A stretch of DNA of 40,061 nt from Bigelowiella natans CCMP2755 (GCA_000320545.1 ADNK01000901.1:1-40061), one strand, 5' to 3'; numbered from the stretch's first letter, positions 10,401 through 23,200 are shown. Translations and numbers: made by a program. Notes: generated by a model from the letters alone, not told the origin.

Positions 10401-13400
10401 TCGTTACTTCAGCAGTTGGGCTGAAAAGTGGTAGAAGCCAATGCTGCCAAGTTTCCGCACCGTGAGCAAGAAAAAGCTAGGGAATGATATCAAAACTGAG
10501 CCATAAAATATCTATCGCAAAAGAACAAAATATACCTCTCTATTTTTCGGCACATTCAAGAATATGATTAGCTGTTTCAAACCTGTGTTCGATTTTATTG
10601 TTAAAATATACAAACTGGATTGCTGATGCTCTCATATACCGAATTCCGCAAGATCCTGAGATGTACTACTCAGTACATGTAAAATAACTGATACGATATA
10701 GGCATGCCTTAGCATTGTGCATCTTAGATAATTATTCGTGATGGTTATCAAGTGTACTAGGAAGAACTTCGGGAGCTTTTATCATTGGATAGAATTCATT
10801 GTGAGGTTGATGATATTTTCTGTGAAACAATTATGCGGGCCTAAGTTAAACAAGACATTTCATACACTGCTGTTTGTGCTAATTACTCCGTAGAGACTTT
10901 GCCCAAGAGAATCTCAAATAAGACGTGCAATATGCTGTTACACAACAGATTCATCAATTTATGACTGCTAATGCATCCGGTTACTCACCTAATATCAATC
11001 AGTTTCAACGCGACCATCTCTCGGACAATATCATCAAAGCTCACCGAAGTGCTAGTACCAAGAGCTAAATGTATCCTGGACTTAGTTCATGAATAAATCC
11101 AATAAAGAATGTATCTACAAAGTTCGGACCTTGCAAATATCCTATTGGAAGCGAATATTGTAATTTCTCTTGGCAACCTGTTGTGTCGATCATTTCAATC
11201 GCCCAGGCTATTTTCAAGGCCCAACAACGACAGGCAACATGATCTCTATTCTTTGTGCGATCCTTGTTTTTTATGGAGATTGCGGTTGATGTCCCTCGGG
11301 AATTTCTTCTGCAGCGTCATATCTTGTCACAAATTCGCGAAGAATTGACATTCCACGTATATATCTGTCCAGAACAGTTTTTTTTACTACTACTAGAATA
11401 GAAGCAAAAGATTTCCCCTTCTTACCGAAAGGCTTTCACAAAGTGCAAAATACAGTCTGAATAAAATTTTGAGACTTTCTTAAACTAAGATCGTGAGACA
11501 CTCAATGACTGTACATACTGTTCTCGCTACACTTGCATTCGTGTTTTTGTTCGATGCTTGCCTCGTCTTCACTTTTTTTTTCCCCTATTAGGGAAATTGA
11601 AAATTAGATTGTGATGTGTGATGAAGATATATAATTTCGTCATATTTCGACCGACCGTCAGATTTTGACTTTCCAAAGAACCCTTTGGAAGCAGGAGGCG
11701 GCTTTTCGTGACCTAAACGTAGTGTGTATTTTGGAAATCTAAGTCTATGAAAAGCAGGAATTACCTTCACCGCTTTCCGGTTTTGTGAATAGAAGACGCG
11801 TAATACTGATATAATGAATCGCTTAAGACCATAATAATTTCCTACATTCATGTTAACTGAACCAGATTATACTATGGTACCATTCTAAAGTGCAAAGGAT
11901 CCTTTCCGTTTTGCTTTTCAGCGCGAAATTCTTGTTTAGGGATTGAGCAGGAATATTGTATGATGCCACCTTTCAAAATTTTAATGTCACAAAGGCTCTA
12001 GTATCTGCTAATTTGTACCGAGCTCATGGCTGTTATCAAAGCATCGACGCTCATGCTATAACATTTCGTTTCGTCGAAACGAATAGGAATTCTATTTCCT
12101 CGCCCTAAATGGATTGCCATTAAGGTACAAACAAAAAGAACATGTTTTTCCAAACCTGATTTTTCTTCAGTGATATTGAAAGCATCGAATAATCTTTCGT
12201 GTGATTTGTTTTTTCGAATCAGCTCTCGAGGCTGCAAAGACTTTAAAAAAAGAAGAATGAAGATGTAAATTTGACTTCAAATCGATCGTTGGAACACTAC
12301 CTCCACCATTGAATTCCGTGTGATTATCCGCAGTATTTTATCGTTTGCTAGGACATGCTTGCAATGCTGCATAGAGCAACCAGATAAATTTGTAGGGAAA
12401 AGTAAAAACTGAAAACTAAAAATTAACTAAGTTGTTTACTATTTCTGAGGCCGAGAATCTTGTCAAAACGTTTCTAAAATGATGAAAGGATCTTTTACTT
12501 CGATCAATCAATCCGACTTTTCGTGTCACGATTCTATCTGAAACTGTATCCAGAATTTTAATATGAGCTGCACAGAAATCTGTTATTAAACAGCATATAA
12601 CATTGGAAGTGCACTTCAACATCCTGTGATCGGGAGTGAAAGTGGAGTGCTTTCAGTTGCGTAACATTAAAGCTTTTGGAGGGATTGTTACGTCCAATAT
12701 CGGCCCAGGTTCGGTAGAAATGAACCTAAAATGCAATTAACTAACTTCTGACCTTGGAGAGATGCAAATATTTATTTACCTTACGATAAAGTTTCTCTTT
12801 GGAGAGTGAGATAGTCATGTAAGCTTTTTGCGTTGTCATCTATTGGCCAAACCATGTGTCAGATATTGGCTGACAGTGTCTCGTTTTCCAATAATTTTGG
12901 CAAATTTCTAAACCGATTTCTTAATCAAAATCCGGAACGAATACATATTTGACTGCTGGGCCTGTTTGCAAGTTTCACAAACTCAGGATGTTAATCACCT
13001 ATTCTGAAATGTATCCAACCTTGTTGATTCTCAAACATCTCCTGAAGCTGTCATCTCCTTGCTTGGATGCGGATGCAAGTCTTTCAACTCGACTAGATAG
13101 ATACTAAATTTAACTTGTGCAACACTAACATCAAAACAAAAATTTTCATCTTACGCTTTTATTCTGGAGGGTAGCTCTCGTAGGCATTGGGATGCGAAGC
13201 AACGGTATGCGAAAAATTTTAACTCCTCCACAACCTCACAAAGAAGTGACGACAGGAGAGATTAATACCAAGCTGTGAGAATTGAAAAATAAAATTTGTA
13301 CACCTGATCTCTAATTGCCCAGTTTTCTATCCGAAATCGTAGACTGCCCATTCTGCTCGATAATAGTCTATTAGAACACTTCCCCTAGATTCATCACTAT

Positions 13401-14411
13401 TAAACCTTCGAGATGAAAGAATGAATTCAGGGTGCTTCGCATCTCCGTCCTGATGTTTTTGCAAGCAATAGTGAGCCTCGATTATGACATAGACTTTAGG
13501 AAAGGATACCCTTGCAGCCACTACATTATCATCAATCACTATTTCGGGTGGAGGGGGTTTGGGGCTTAGTAACTCCATTTCGTGAGGGCTGGCAGCTGAA
13601 CCTCTAGGACTTCTTGAGCTACTAGGATTCCTTAACAACCATTTACCATTTTTGGGGGGGGTTGTAGAAAGAAAATTTAATGTCTATTTTATTGCCTGTG
13701 ATGTTTCCGAGCGTGTGGGGAAGCTGGTTCATCAACATCCAAAATCTAAGCATGATAACCAAATCGTGGGAATCTACAATTGTCTTCCGCACAAATTTTT
13801 TCTGACCCTGAGCGTGTGGTTTGTAAAACTCAGCATCTTCGTTTTCCATCTGCCAGAAGAGAGCATTTTTGCATGAATAGCTTCTGGCTGCAATCTCGAG
13901 GGACTAAATCCAACAACAAGCTGCGACGGTTTTGCTGATATTGCTTCTCCCAACTGAACAATGATTAAGTTTCCAATTAAAAAATCATTAATTCATCATG
14001 TGGAAAACATAGTAATATGACCTGTTGATAATTGAACATTATACATTCGTGCAGCTCCTGGTCTACAGTTTTACTGCCTGTTCCTGATCCATTTATTTGC
14101 TGGCCCTTTTGAAAGCTTGAAAATCCATTTCGAAGTAAAGTCACCGCCTTTATCACCATCTCCGACATTCCATTACTGTCTGGAAGATCTGAACAGAGAT
14201 CTTGACACACAGGAAAAAGTGGTTTATTGAAGAATGCGCTCACGGAAGAAGCAAATTCACGTAGTTTGTACCGAACAGCTGATCTGTGAGGGCAAGGCCC
14301 TTTCTTCTGATGGCCGAGGTGTCCTCCATTAGCAAGGATCTTGCGGATACGCCGTGACAGCTTGGAGCTCACGATTGTAATTCGCTGGCTGTTTTCCTGC
14401 ACTATGTTCAT
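7484..14411 (-). CDS. Long unidentified protein gene with roughly 20-30 exons and very short introns
   Basis: Minus-strand exons that chain in phase: 14411-14022 (ATG at 14411), 13953-13807, 13683-13345, 13234-13155, 13092-13020, 12961-12914, 12839-12780, 12725-12602, 12567-12440, 12366-12301, 12231-12156, 12104-12019, 11969-11881, 11805-11765 and 11712 to about 11652. Further exons follow near 11570-11519 and 11484-11426, then about 10340-10190, 8531-8464 and 8408-7484 (stop). Many introns are only 34-75 nt. The N-terminal 600 residues look globular and basic (SKLSRRIRKILANGGHLG; DYYRAEWAVVEELKFFAYRC across a junction). The C-terminal exon of 307 codons is Ser/Lys/Pro-rich low complexity. 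I do not recognise a family and assign no function. 11400-8540 is incompletely solved, so a split into two genes is not excluded. Trinucleotide microsatellites are almost absent here, unlike all neighbours. Confidence 0.65.
8535..10180. other. Unresolved AT-rich part of the long minus-strand gene
   Basis: Between the penultimate exon and the Ser-rich exon near 10340-10190 I could not place exons with confidence. The sequence is AT-rich, free of microsatellites, and has only short open frames. It may hold more short exons or one long intron. Confidence 0.35.
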
Positions 14412-14881
14412 GAAAATGTGCGGCACTAACTTTGTGCATCATCCTTGCTTTTAAGCTTTTAAGCTTTTAAGCATGCTCCGCCATGCTGTTCCCAGCTTGC
14501 ACCTCAGAATTTAGGAGATTTAGGCTAAAAAAATACAAGTCACTTTACGTCATCTCAGAGGAGTATGTCGTGTGTTAGAAAGGGGATTCTTTTTTCAAAT
14601 TTATTCGGAAATATCAACAGAAATATGGGAGAGGGGTACGTACTGAGCCCGAAGCCCCGGAGCTTGGAGAATTGTAGTCCACGTTCCACAGGAGAAGGTC
14701 ATATTTCTTATGAGCGACAGAGAGAACGCATGGTAAAACGCAGGCCGATTTGATAATTTGACCAAAGATACCATATCTTAACTGAAATAATCCGAAAGAA
14801 GAAGAAGGAACCCATACTTCATCCTCCTCCTCCTCCTCCTCCTCCTCCTCCTCCTCTGTGTTTGTGTACCAACAGCTGACG
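14412..14881. promoter_or_regulatory. Divergent promoter region between the long minus gene and GCDH
   Basis: About 470 bp separate two divergent starts. It contains three direct copies of the 8-mer AAGCTTTT at about 14450-14473 and a (CTC)n tract close to the GCDH start. A plus-strand open frame at 14565-14753 has no recognisable feature. Confidence 0.45.
14822..14856. repeat. (CTC)n microsatellite upstream of the GCDH ATG
   Basis: Pure CTC/TCC tract ending 25 bp before the ATG at 14882. A pyrimidine tract in this place would be in the 5' UTR or core promoter. Confidence 0.85.
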
Positions 14882-17119
14882 ATGTTGAGTAGGAGCTACA
14901 GTAAATTTCTAAGACCGTTTTCAAGAATATGGGGTTCTAAAATCCCCCAGTCGAAGCGCACTTTCTCGCTTGCTCCATTCCAGGTTCCAAGCTGTGTGGT
15001 GTTGAAACTTAATCCGGCTGATTATCTCTATCATGCAGTGGGAGGATCCACTAAACCTTGAATGTAGACTTGATGAGGAGGAAAAAATGATCATGGAATC
15101 TGCAAGAAGGTACATTGAGGCGTATAGCCCCAGACAACCCATTCCAAGTTCTTTCAATGTTTCTACTTAGTTACGCACAAGACTGTCTCATGCCACGAGT
15201 GCAAGAGGCTAATAGGAACGAAATATTCGATCGAGCCATTATGAATGGTATTGAAATTGGTATATCTATGGTCTAATAACTTGCAGCTGACGAACTTCCT
15301 CGTTCTTTTCTAGAAATGGGTGAGATGGGCTTATTAGGGGCGACAATTAATGGATACGGTTGTTCAGGTGTCTCCTCTGTCAGCTACGGGTACTGACTAT
15401 TCCAACAGCATGGTATCGCCTGTCGAATAATTCTAAACGTTATTGCCACTGGTCTAGGTTAATTGCTCGAGAGATAGAGCGTGTCGATAGTAGCTACCGT
15501 TCCGCAATGTCGGTACAATCCTCCCTCGTTATGCTTCCAATTTTTGAGGTAACTTGACAGTCTTGCAACTAAGTCAACAGTAGCAAACGGTCACCAGCAC
15601 TCGTAACTATTACTACTACTGCTGCTACTACTACTACTACTACTACTACTACTATATTCTAAGTGGTGGAGCAACACCCTGCTGCTACTTATTATCCGAA
15701 TGTGCTGTCTTGCCCTGGCGTATCTACAATATTGGTTGCGAGAATAATGACAGTTCAGCGATGTTAGTTCAATGTCAATGTCTATCAATATAAATTATCG
15801 TAGATTAAAGAAAACCTACTTCATTTAGTTTGGGTCCGAAGAGCTGAAGGAGAAGTATCTTCCAAAGCTCGCAGCGGGAGAATTGGTTTGTAGAGAACAA
15901 TCAAGCAATGATCGACATGGTGGTGATAATAGTGCATGCATGATGATCCTAAAGGTGGGTTGCTTCGGTCTCACTGAACCTGACCACGGCTCAGACCCCG
16001 CTGGCATGGAAACTAGGGTAAATAATGGGATATATTACTGATAATCATCAATGCTTTTGTCTATTAGAAAAAATTGGTAGCATTAGTTAGTAGTAGTAGC
16101 TCCTCATGTCCCATGGGTCGTTTTAGTGTGAAATTGAACATTAGCATGCGAGCTTTTATTTTATTTTTGTGAATATGTTGACGGTAATTATTTCCCTGTA
16201 ATGATCTATCTCGATTGGTGCCATCACATGTTCTTTGTTGCGTGTGTAGGCTGTGGATGATGGGGACAGCTATATTCTAAATGGAAGGAAGACATGGATA
16301 ACAAATGCGCCCATTGCTGACGTATTTGTCGTGTGGGCAAAAGGGGAGGTAATGATACTAATAATACGAAGTAGTAGACGACGATGATCATAGTTATATT
16401 ACATGGGGTAATAGTGGTGTAGTGTCCTCTTCATCATGATTTTATGCTCTTCTTCGCAGGATTAAAAACCACAATAATTATCTATCACAATGTATGTATT
16501 CACGTACGAATTGTACCCCACTATTACTACTACTACTAATAATAATAATAATTAAAGTAGTAGTCGTGTTAATAACAAAGTTGTGCCTATCCATAATTGA
16601 TTCGAATATACTGTAGGACGGCAAATTGGGTGGTTATATTGTGGAGAAGGACTCTCCAGGATTGGAAGCACCCAAATTAAATGTAGTACTATTTTTATCT
16701 GATTTCCTATGTACGGTACACTTAATTTACATGCACGAAGTCGTGTCGTGGAAGAGAAAGTGTAGATATTTTGTTAGATCTTGGTCGTTACGATATGGTG
16801 TAGTTGATTGAAATGCGTATCTGTCCTTTTTAACATAATGGTGATGCCTATGCTGCTGCTGCTTTATTAGGGCAAGTTTTCCCTCCGAGCATCGATCACA
16901 GGGCAAATTTTTATGGACGACGTCAGAGTTCCAAAGGTGAATGCGTACACGCGTGTGTGTTTGTGTGTGTTTGTGTTGATCATACCACAATATCGACAAT
17001 ATATGATGCCCCTCCTATAGTATATGTTGTCGCTGCGAAACTACAAGAGTGGATGGTAGATGGGTGGTGATGTATAACATCATCGGTTAACAAAGTAGTC
17101 ACCACCACACCAAGTATAT

Positions 17120-17158
<39 letters not shown>

Positions 17159-19139
17159 CCATTATCATCAACATTAATAAAGTAATCACCGCTACTACTA
17201 CTACTACTACTACTATTACTGGTACTCCTACCACCACCACCACCGTTTAAATAATTAGAGTCAGAAGCTGAATGTGGAGGGATTCAAAGGACCCTTCACC
17301 TGTCTCAACAGTGCTCGATATGGAATATCATGGGGTATCGTCATATATACTACCCTCCACTGTTACATCATAACAATCATTTCATGACAATGATGATGAT
17401 AATGATGATGATGGTGATGATGATGATGATGCTTCTTAAGTCGCTGTGTTAAAAAAAAAGTATCTTCTCGGATGTCATAAATAGAAGAGAAAAATAAATG
17501 TAGTTGTTGAAGAGGAGTTCTACGGCTGAGTGTATATATTCTCCCTTGTCCCCTCCTCTCTTATGGTGAATGTCTTCAGGTGCGCTTGGTGCTGCCGAGT
17601 TTTGTTATGCGGCTGCTCGACAGTATGTGCAAGAAATACTCGTAGCAGTCCACGTAGCACTTGTATCAGTAGTAGTAGTAGTAGTAGTAGTAATAGCAAT
17701 AGTAGTAGTAGGAGAGTAGTGGTGGAACCTTGCATGAACGTCACATGTCTAATAGGGAAACACTAACCATTATCATGGTGTGTGTGTGTGTGTGTGTGTG
17801 TTGTCAGCATTTTGGTCAATTATTTTGTCATGACAACACCTCTTCTACTATTCTTTAACTTGTACTGCTACAACTGTCTGCTTCTACTACGTTATACAAT
17901 TATTATTATTATTATTATTATTATTAGGTACTGCCTTGATAGAAAACAATTTGGGGCACCTTTGGCGTCCAACCAATTGATTCAGTACAAGCTTGCGCAG
18001 GTAGTAATAATTCGAATAGTAGTAGTGGTGGTAGTAGCGGTTTTAGAAGAAAAACAAGCAGAAATGCTATATCCAATCCTTAATCATTGTATTCTCTTCC
18101 TCCTCCTCCTCGATTGTTGACAAATAAAGATGGCTACCGATATTTCTCTCGGCTTGCAAGGTTGTCTACAGCTTGGAAGGCTCAAGGTAGTAGTAGTAGT
18201 AGTAGTTGCACTTAGTATTATACATCAATTGTGAGTAAAGAATACAGTAGTCAGAAGAAAAGGAAACACATATATTCAGTCGTAGCGATGATATTTTATC
18301 ACCATTCATGATACTTACCAACACAACTTAAAATGAAACACCAGGACGAAGGACTTTTAAACCCTGTAATGATATCTATAACCAAACGAAATTCCTGTGG
18401 AAAGGTGGGGATGATGATCATCATCATCACATGATGATAACGATGATGATAGTATCGTGCACATGTCATTAATTCATTCATGCATTCACTAACCATCACC
18501 ATATGGACGACTTCCATCTTGCTTAATACACGAGATATCTTGCACCATATCTTTTTTTACTCTTCTCATTATGCCTCATGCTTCTGGCCGTATAATATAT
18601 CGACGTTGTTTAGGCGCTCGAGATTGCAAGGATAGCCCGTGACATGCTCGGAGGTATTCATTACAAGTTGTTATTAACGATGATGGTGATGATGATGATG
18701 ATGATGATGATGACAGCTACAACTTGTTTCTCATGTCTTTCTAACTATGTGTTTAATATGTGCATGTTAAGTAGCCCACGTACCACATACAATGATTGTC
18801 CACCTCCTCCTCGTCTTGATTGTTGGATTGTTATATTGCTTTATAATAGGCAACGGAATTTCTGATGAATATGATATCATAAGGTGTGATTGTATGCCGA
18901 ATTGTGACTTTCTGATTCATATTACCCCTGTTTCCTTAAGCACCATCTTTTCGATCCATATTCTTTCCATCCTTATCACTAACCCTTCTTTCACTTCTCT
19001 TTACTACTAAAGACACTCGATGAACCTGGAAGCTGTGAATACATATGAAGGCACAGCAGACATCCATGCATTAATTTTAGGACGAGCGATCACAGGTATC
19101 CCTGCTTTTGAATCTGCACAAACTTACAGCAAAATATAA
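14882..19139 (+). CDS. GCDH: Glutaryl-CoA dehydrogenase, mitochondrial (18 exons)
   Basis: Exons: 14882-14983, 15039-15109, 15171-15247, 15314-15389, 15458-15548, 15829-15885, 15955-16017, 16250-16348, 16617-16682, 16871-16936, 17259-17334, 17580-17622, 17928-18000, 18130-18186, 18345-18404, 18614-18653, 18850-18883, 19013-19139. All phases fit and give 425 residues. The first 34 are Arg/Ser-rich with no acidic residue, like a mitochondrial transit peptide. Diagnostic motifs: PFQWEDPL at the mature start, [15 protein letters not shown] (glutaryl binding), [20 protein letters not shown] (FAD/acyl-CoA dehydrogenase signature) and [20 protein letters not shown] with the catalytic Glu in YEGT. 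It is an FAD enzyme that oxidises and decarboxylates glutaryl-CoA to crotonyl-CoA in lysine and tryptophan breakdown, passing electrons to ETF. Introns are packed with microsatellites, several beginning at the splice sites. Confidence 0.97.
15606..15654. repeat. (CTA)n microsatellite, GCDH intron 5
   Basis: TAC/CTA tract with two CTG interruptions, inside the intron after exon 15458-15548. Confidence 0.85.
17122..17156. repeat. (TA)n microsatellite, GCDH intron 10
   Basis: Alternating AT tract. The same intron also holds CTA and CCA tracts at about 17190-17245. Confidence 0.85.
17391..17432. repeat. (ATG)n microsatellite, GCDH intron 11
   Basis: GAT/ATG tract with a few substitutions, between exons 17259-17334 and 17580-17622. 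Confidence 0.8.
17668..17712. repeat. (GTA)n microsatellite, GCDH intron 12
   Basis: Tract about 45 bp downstream of the intron-12 donor. A (GT)n tract follows at about 17777-17802 in the same intron. Confidence 0.8.
17899..17927. repeat. (TTA)n tract ending in the acceptor of GCDH exon 13
   Basis: The repeat runs directly into TTAG at 17924-17927, the 3' splice site of exon 17928-18000. The acceptor AG is formed at the end of the repeat. Confidence 0.85.
18187..18206. repeat. (GTA)n tract starting at the GCDH exon-14 donor
   Basis: Exon 14 ends at 18186 and the intron begins with tandem GTA units, each of which is a potential alternative donor. Confidence 0.85.
18679..18712. repeat. (ATG)n microsatellite, GCDH intron 16
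   Basis: GAT/ATG tract shortly after the donor at 18654. Confidence 0.8.
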
Positions 19140-19163
19140 TTTTGGAAAGTGTCGATGATATTT

Positions 19164-19169
19164 AATAAA
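19164..19169 (+). terminator. Possible polyadenylation signal of GCDH
   Basis: An AATAAA hexamer occurs 25 bp after the stop codon. This matches the canonical eukaryotic signal, but usage in this organism is unknown. Confidence 0.35.
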
Positions 19170-19621
19170 TAAGATGACTTTGGGCAAACGTGAAGATGCT
19201 TCATGTGTTGCATAGAGACATATGAGACGGATTTAATAATTTGCGATTAAATCTTTTCAATAGTCATCCTAATGCAGCTAATAATCATGCTATGTAAAGC
19301 ATAGTGACAATAATGACATATGAATGTGTAATGGACATCCCTAGATCCAAACCAAAAGTATACGCATTGACGCTGTCATGATTATTATTATCATGAAGTA
19401 CCTCGATGCACAGCTTATCGGCGCTGCGCAGGCTGTTATTATAAATTGTTATATAATGCAATCTAGCAGTATAGCTAGATATAGGAGACTTAGATTCAAC
19501 AAACAACTGACGGCGATCATGGATCGCAATGACGAAACTGCGCATCTCACACCCGCAGAAAAAACAAGTCGAGCTGCTGCGCGAGAAGCGCGCCATGCTA
19601 GACCTAATCATCGTGCATTTT

Positions 19622-19752
19622 CATGCATGCATCATGTGACCAAGGAAACCAACAGATACAACTTAAGCGCTGTAGCCGCTGCATTGCATAGCTACATTAG
19701 GATGACGCTTGAAAAAATTTAAACATTTCATTACATCCGTCTCATAGGTTAG
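19622..19752 (+). repeat. Dispersed repeat family, copy A
   Basis: Starts near a TCATGCATGC word, has a core GCTGTAGCCGCTGC then AGCTACATTAGGATGAC, and ends with TTCATTACATCCGTCTCAT. It aligns with copy B at 31640-31763 with mostly scattered substitutions. The core can form a TGTAGC/GCTACA stem. Confidence 0.75.
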
Positions 19753-20207
19753 TAGGTACATGTCATGCCCACATATACAGATCGATCAGTTCATAATCAA
19801 GCAAGTTTTTGTCAGCGCGGACTTAGTAGCGCTAGGTATTAACCTTTACATGATCGATGCAAATAGTGTACAAATGCTAGAAATGGCTAGATGGCAGCGC
19901 ATACGCACGTTTGTCACAGTGGTGCGCTTTCCATGTCTAGTTGATATGTGTCTAGATGTCACACGACGTACACGCTTAAAATAAATCTAGACAAAATACA
20001 AAATTATAATACACTACATATCCAGGCAGTGATGTGCATGTATGATGCATGCAAGCATTCTAGCTTAGCTAGCATTGTTGTCTACAATATCATGAAACCG
20101 ACAATAATAATACTGTGTGGCGTACGATATTCCCATCTATAATCATACGTCCTAGATGCATCGAGCAGCATATATACGGTCATGTTTTCCCGCTACGATA
20201 CATTTTC

Positions 20208-23200
20208 CTATCCTTCTGTATCTGCAATGCGTAAGTTATGAGAAGATCGGCTATTTTTCCTTTTCGAATGAATCGAAGAAATGACTTCAACCTCGACTTG
20301 CTCTTCATTATAGCTTTTTGATCGTAAGGTCTCTGGTTTACTGCTTAGGAATCCTGGCTCGTCTTTCGGCGCTGAAGTGGACAATTTGGCTCCTATACTA
20401 GCAGCACGGCCATGTTTTGTTGTAGCACCTCTAGATAGCATCGCCACACTCTTGGTTGATCTGTTGCGAGGAATAGGTGATATGATGGGTTCGGGTATGT
20501 TACCCTCACAATAACTTTTGCTCATCTCCATCATGTCCTCCAACTCCCAAGTAGGAAGTAGAAAAGCTTTTGGAATCCTATCCATGTTGTCGTTCAGTTG
20601 CTGCTCTGCGGCCACAAAGCCGATCTTTTCTATCTGATCAAGTTTGTGGTAGTCCAGGAGGTTGGTGTTAGCGAGCTTTGGTTTGATGTATAAATCCAAG
20701 TCTCCCGATTCTCTTAGATTTTGGATGTTGTGAGTGTTGTTTATATATTCCACCGCACTGACGAGTTCTGTAAACTTAGGCATCCGAAGCCTTGGAGTGA
20801 AAGGTGAGAGCTGCCCTAACAACCTTCGATAGCAAATCCAAAACCCAGAGAGGTCATCTCCAAAATCGGTTACATTGTATAGATCATCAGAGAAGTTTGA
20901 TTCCACATCAACTCCCATGATAAATGCTGGACGAAACAAGTCTCTCATTACATCTCCAGGAAGGTTATTCAAATAACCGCCATCCACGAGTAAATCGCCA
21001 TCAATGAGCATTGGGGGCAAATATTCCATCAATGACATAGAAGCACGTACTGCCTTCCAACAAGAACCTTGACGATGTACCACAAATCTATGCTTGGATA
21101 TGTTTGTTGTTATGCAGAAAAATGGAATCCACAAGTCTTCGATTTGCAAGTCGTGAGGGATGGCATCCTTGATTGTGTTATTGAATCGTTTGCCTGAAAA
21201 GTACGACATCACTGGAAGTGTTGCATCAAACACTAATTCACAAATCGATCCCATTTTCGTTGAGAAACGCTCTACCGTTGGCCTCATTGCTTCTGCATTG
21301 AGGTACATTGCATAAAGAGCCGCCATTAGGGAACCTTGAGATGTTCCTCCAATGAAATCGATCGGAATGTTCTTCTCTTTGCATGCTGCCAAGACGCCTT
21401 GATGAGCCAACCCACGCGCCCCACCCCCTCCCAACACCAAGCCAACAGCATGATGGGAGAGGACACGAGCAATTCTGTTCCAAAACCTTCTCTCTTGAAT
21501 GCCACGTATAGTGCCCCTCTTTACGTGATGAACGCCAGTGACTTTGAGGTTGAGCCGTTGTCGGCGTCTTAACCACTCGGCAGTCCCTCTAGGGAAAAGA
21601 GTGCTGCTAGGATGAACCAACACAAGCTCAGTATCTGCCAACGTCTTACACATTCTTTCACCTGTAAACAAGGAACGCTCTGCTGCCGAAAGATCATGCT
21701 TGTCCCTGCTGTCAGCTACGAGCAAGATATGATCTGCTGTTCGCACGCATAGCCTTGTCCACTGGCTATCTTTCGAGTCTGCTAACAGCAGCAGAAACCT
21801 GTTTTGTTCTTCCATCTCTGCTAACCAGGCAGAGACCTGAGAGCGTTTGGTATGCGTGCGTAGATGTGCACTTGCGATTCCAAGAAGAGATTCCAGCCTG
21901 TCAGCACTTAATTTCACGACATTACCTAACCTCAGGGAGTTAAGTGCAGTTTTAAGTGATTCGGCGTAAAGCTCCAAGTCATCGTCAGCCCTAGGTGTGA
22001 TAGGTAGCATGGCTACTGTTGCAATGTTCTTCTCATGATTTCGCTTAGAAGAGGCAAGAGCTTGGTGAAGTCTGGCTGCCAGCATGGAAGATATTCGTAG
22101 ATGTGTACGAGGGAACTGGCTTGTTATCAGCTTAAAGGATCCAGTCGAAACAGCAAGATATTCGGTGTCTCTTATGCAAATGGCAGAGTGTGAGTGTTGC
22201 ATGTGTTCTTTGTTCTCATTTTCACGATGTCGATCATGGTGGTGGTGATGCTCTCGATGCCCACTGCGGTGATGATGATGACGATGATGATGATGATGAT
22301 GATGATGGGGGTGGTGGTTTCTCAAGTAGCTGGGAGACGATGATGAGCGCAGGAATGCTGCCTCTCCAACCCAATCACCTCTACCAGAGAGGAACTTCGC
22401 TGTCTCTTTGTCATCGATTGCTGTCTCCTTGGGGGGGGCCCTATTTCCTTCATCGGATGAAGAAAGGACGCCAATACGTCCTGAAACGATGATAAAGAAT
22501 TCGTTCGCAATTTCTCCCCGACGATATAGCATCCTTCCGGCCTTTCTATACCTGACGTGGCCACCAAGCTTGTTAAATTGTCGAAGTAGAGGCGATAGGC
22601 AGCTTGCAACTGTAGCAGTTACGCGCAGTCCGATTTGATCTGGCAGCTGATGTAATCCAATGGGGGCCAATCGGCAATTCGTGATAGCCCTTACTGTGTG
22701 AGCGCTAGTGACGCTTGTTGTATGCTCCACTGCACCAATCAAAGACCCTGGCAGCAAGATGGCATCTTGCTGAAAGTCCTCACGATATAGAGCGACCTTT
22801 CCTTCCAGCAAAATGTACATGCTAGTTAAGAATTGGCCTCCTTTCTCTCTAATTATCTGCCCAGCCTGGAAAAATACGTGGGTTGTAGCATCCTCGCGTC
22901 TTTGGTGCAAGAATTTGGCCAAGACCTCTTTCAGATCATCATTTATAAATCCTCGTAATCGAAGCATGGCATCTTTCTTATCTTCTCTTTTATTGTCACC
23001 TCCTACTTCAAGTGATTGAGAAAGTTGCTGCTGCTGCTGCGTTTGGTTGTTTTTAGTCTTTATTTCAACTTCTTCCTTAGCCTCTTGTTGAAAGGACGAT
23101 GACACTGTTCCGTTAAGGGGCTTATCATTATTATTATTTCTCGAGACTATGTTAGAGGATGATGATGAATTACTACTCTTTGGAATGAAAAAACAGTTGA

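Larger units (their letters stand above)
19140..20207. other. Convergent intergenic spacer 3 (CATG-rich, holds one repeat-family copy)
   Basis: No established gene. Rich in CATGCATGC, GATGCATGC and CTAGATGT words and without long microsatellites. A plus-strand open frame of 114 codons (19378-19722) overlaps the dispersed repeat and has an Arg/Ala-rich centre (TSRAAAREARHARP). I see no homologue and treat it as unproven. Confidence 0.6.

Noticed and set aside
13327-13345. Stop codon at 13327 as the end of a separate gene (14411-13327)
   Set aside because: A donor at 13344 joins in phase to the exon at 13234-13155, giving a smooth protein (DYYRAEWAVVEELKFF), so one longer gene is preferred.
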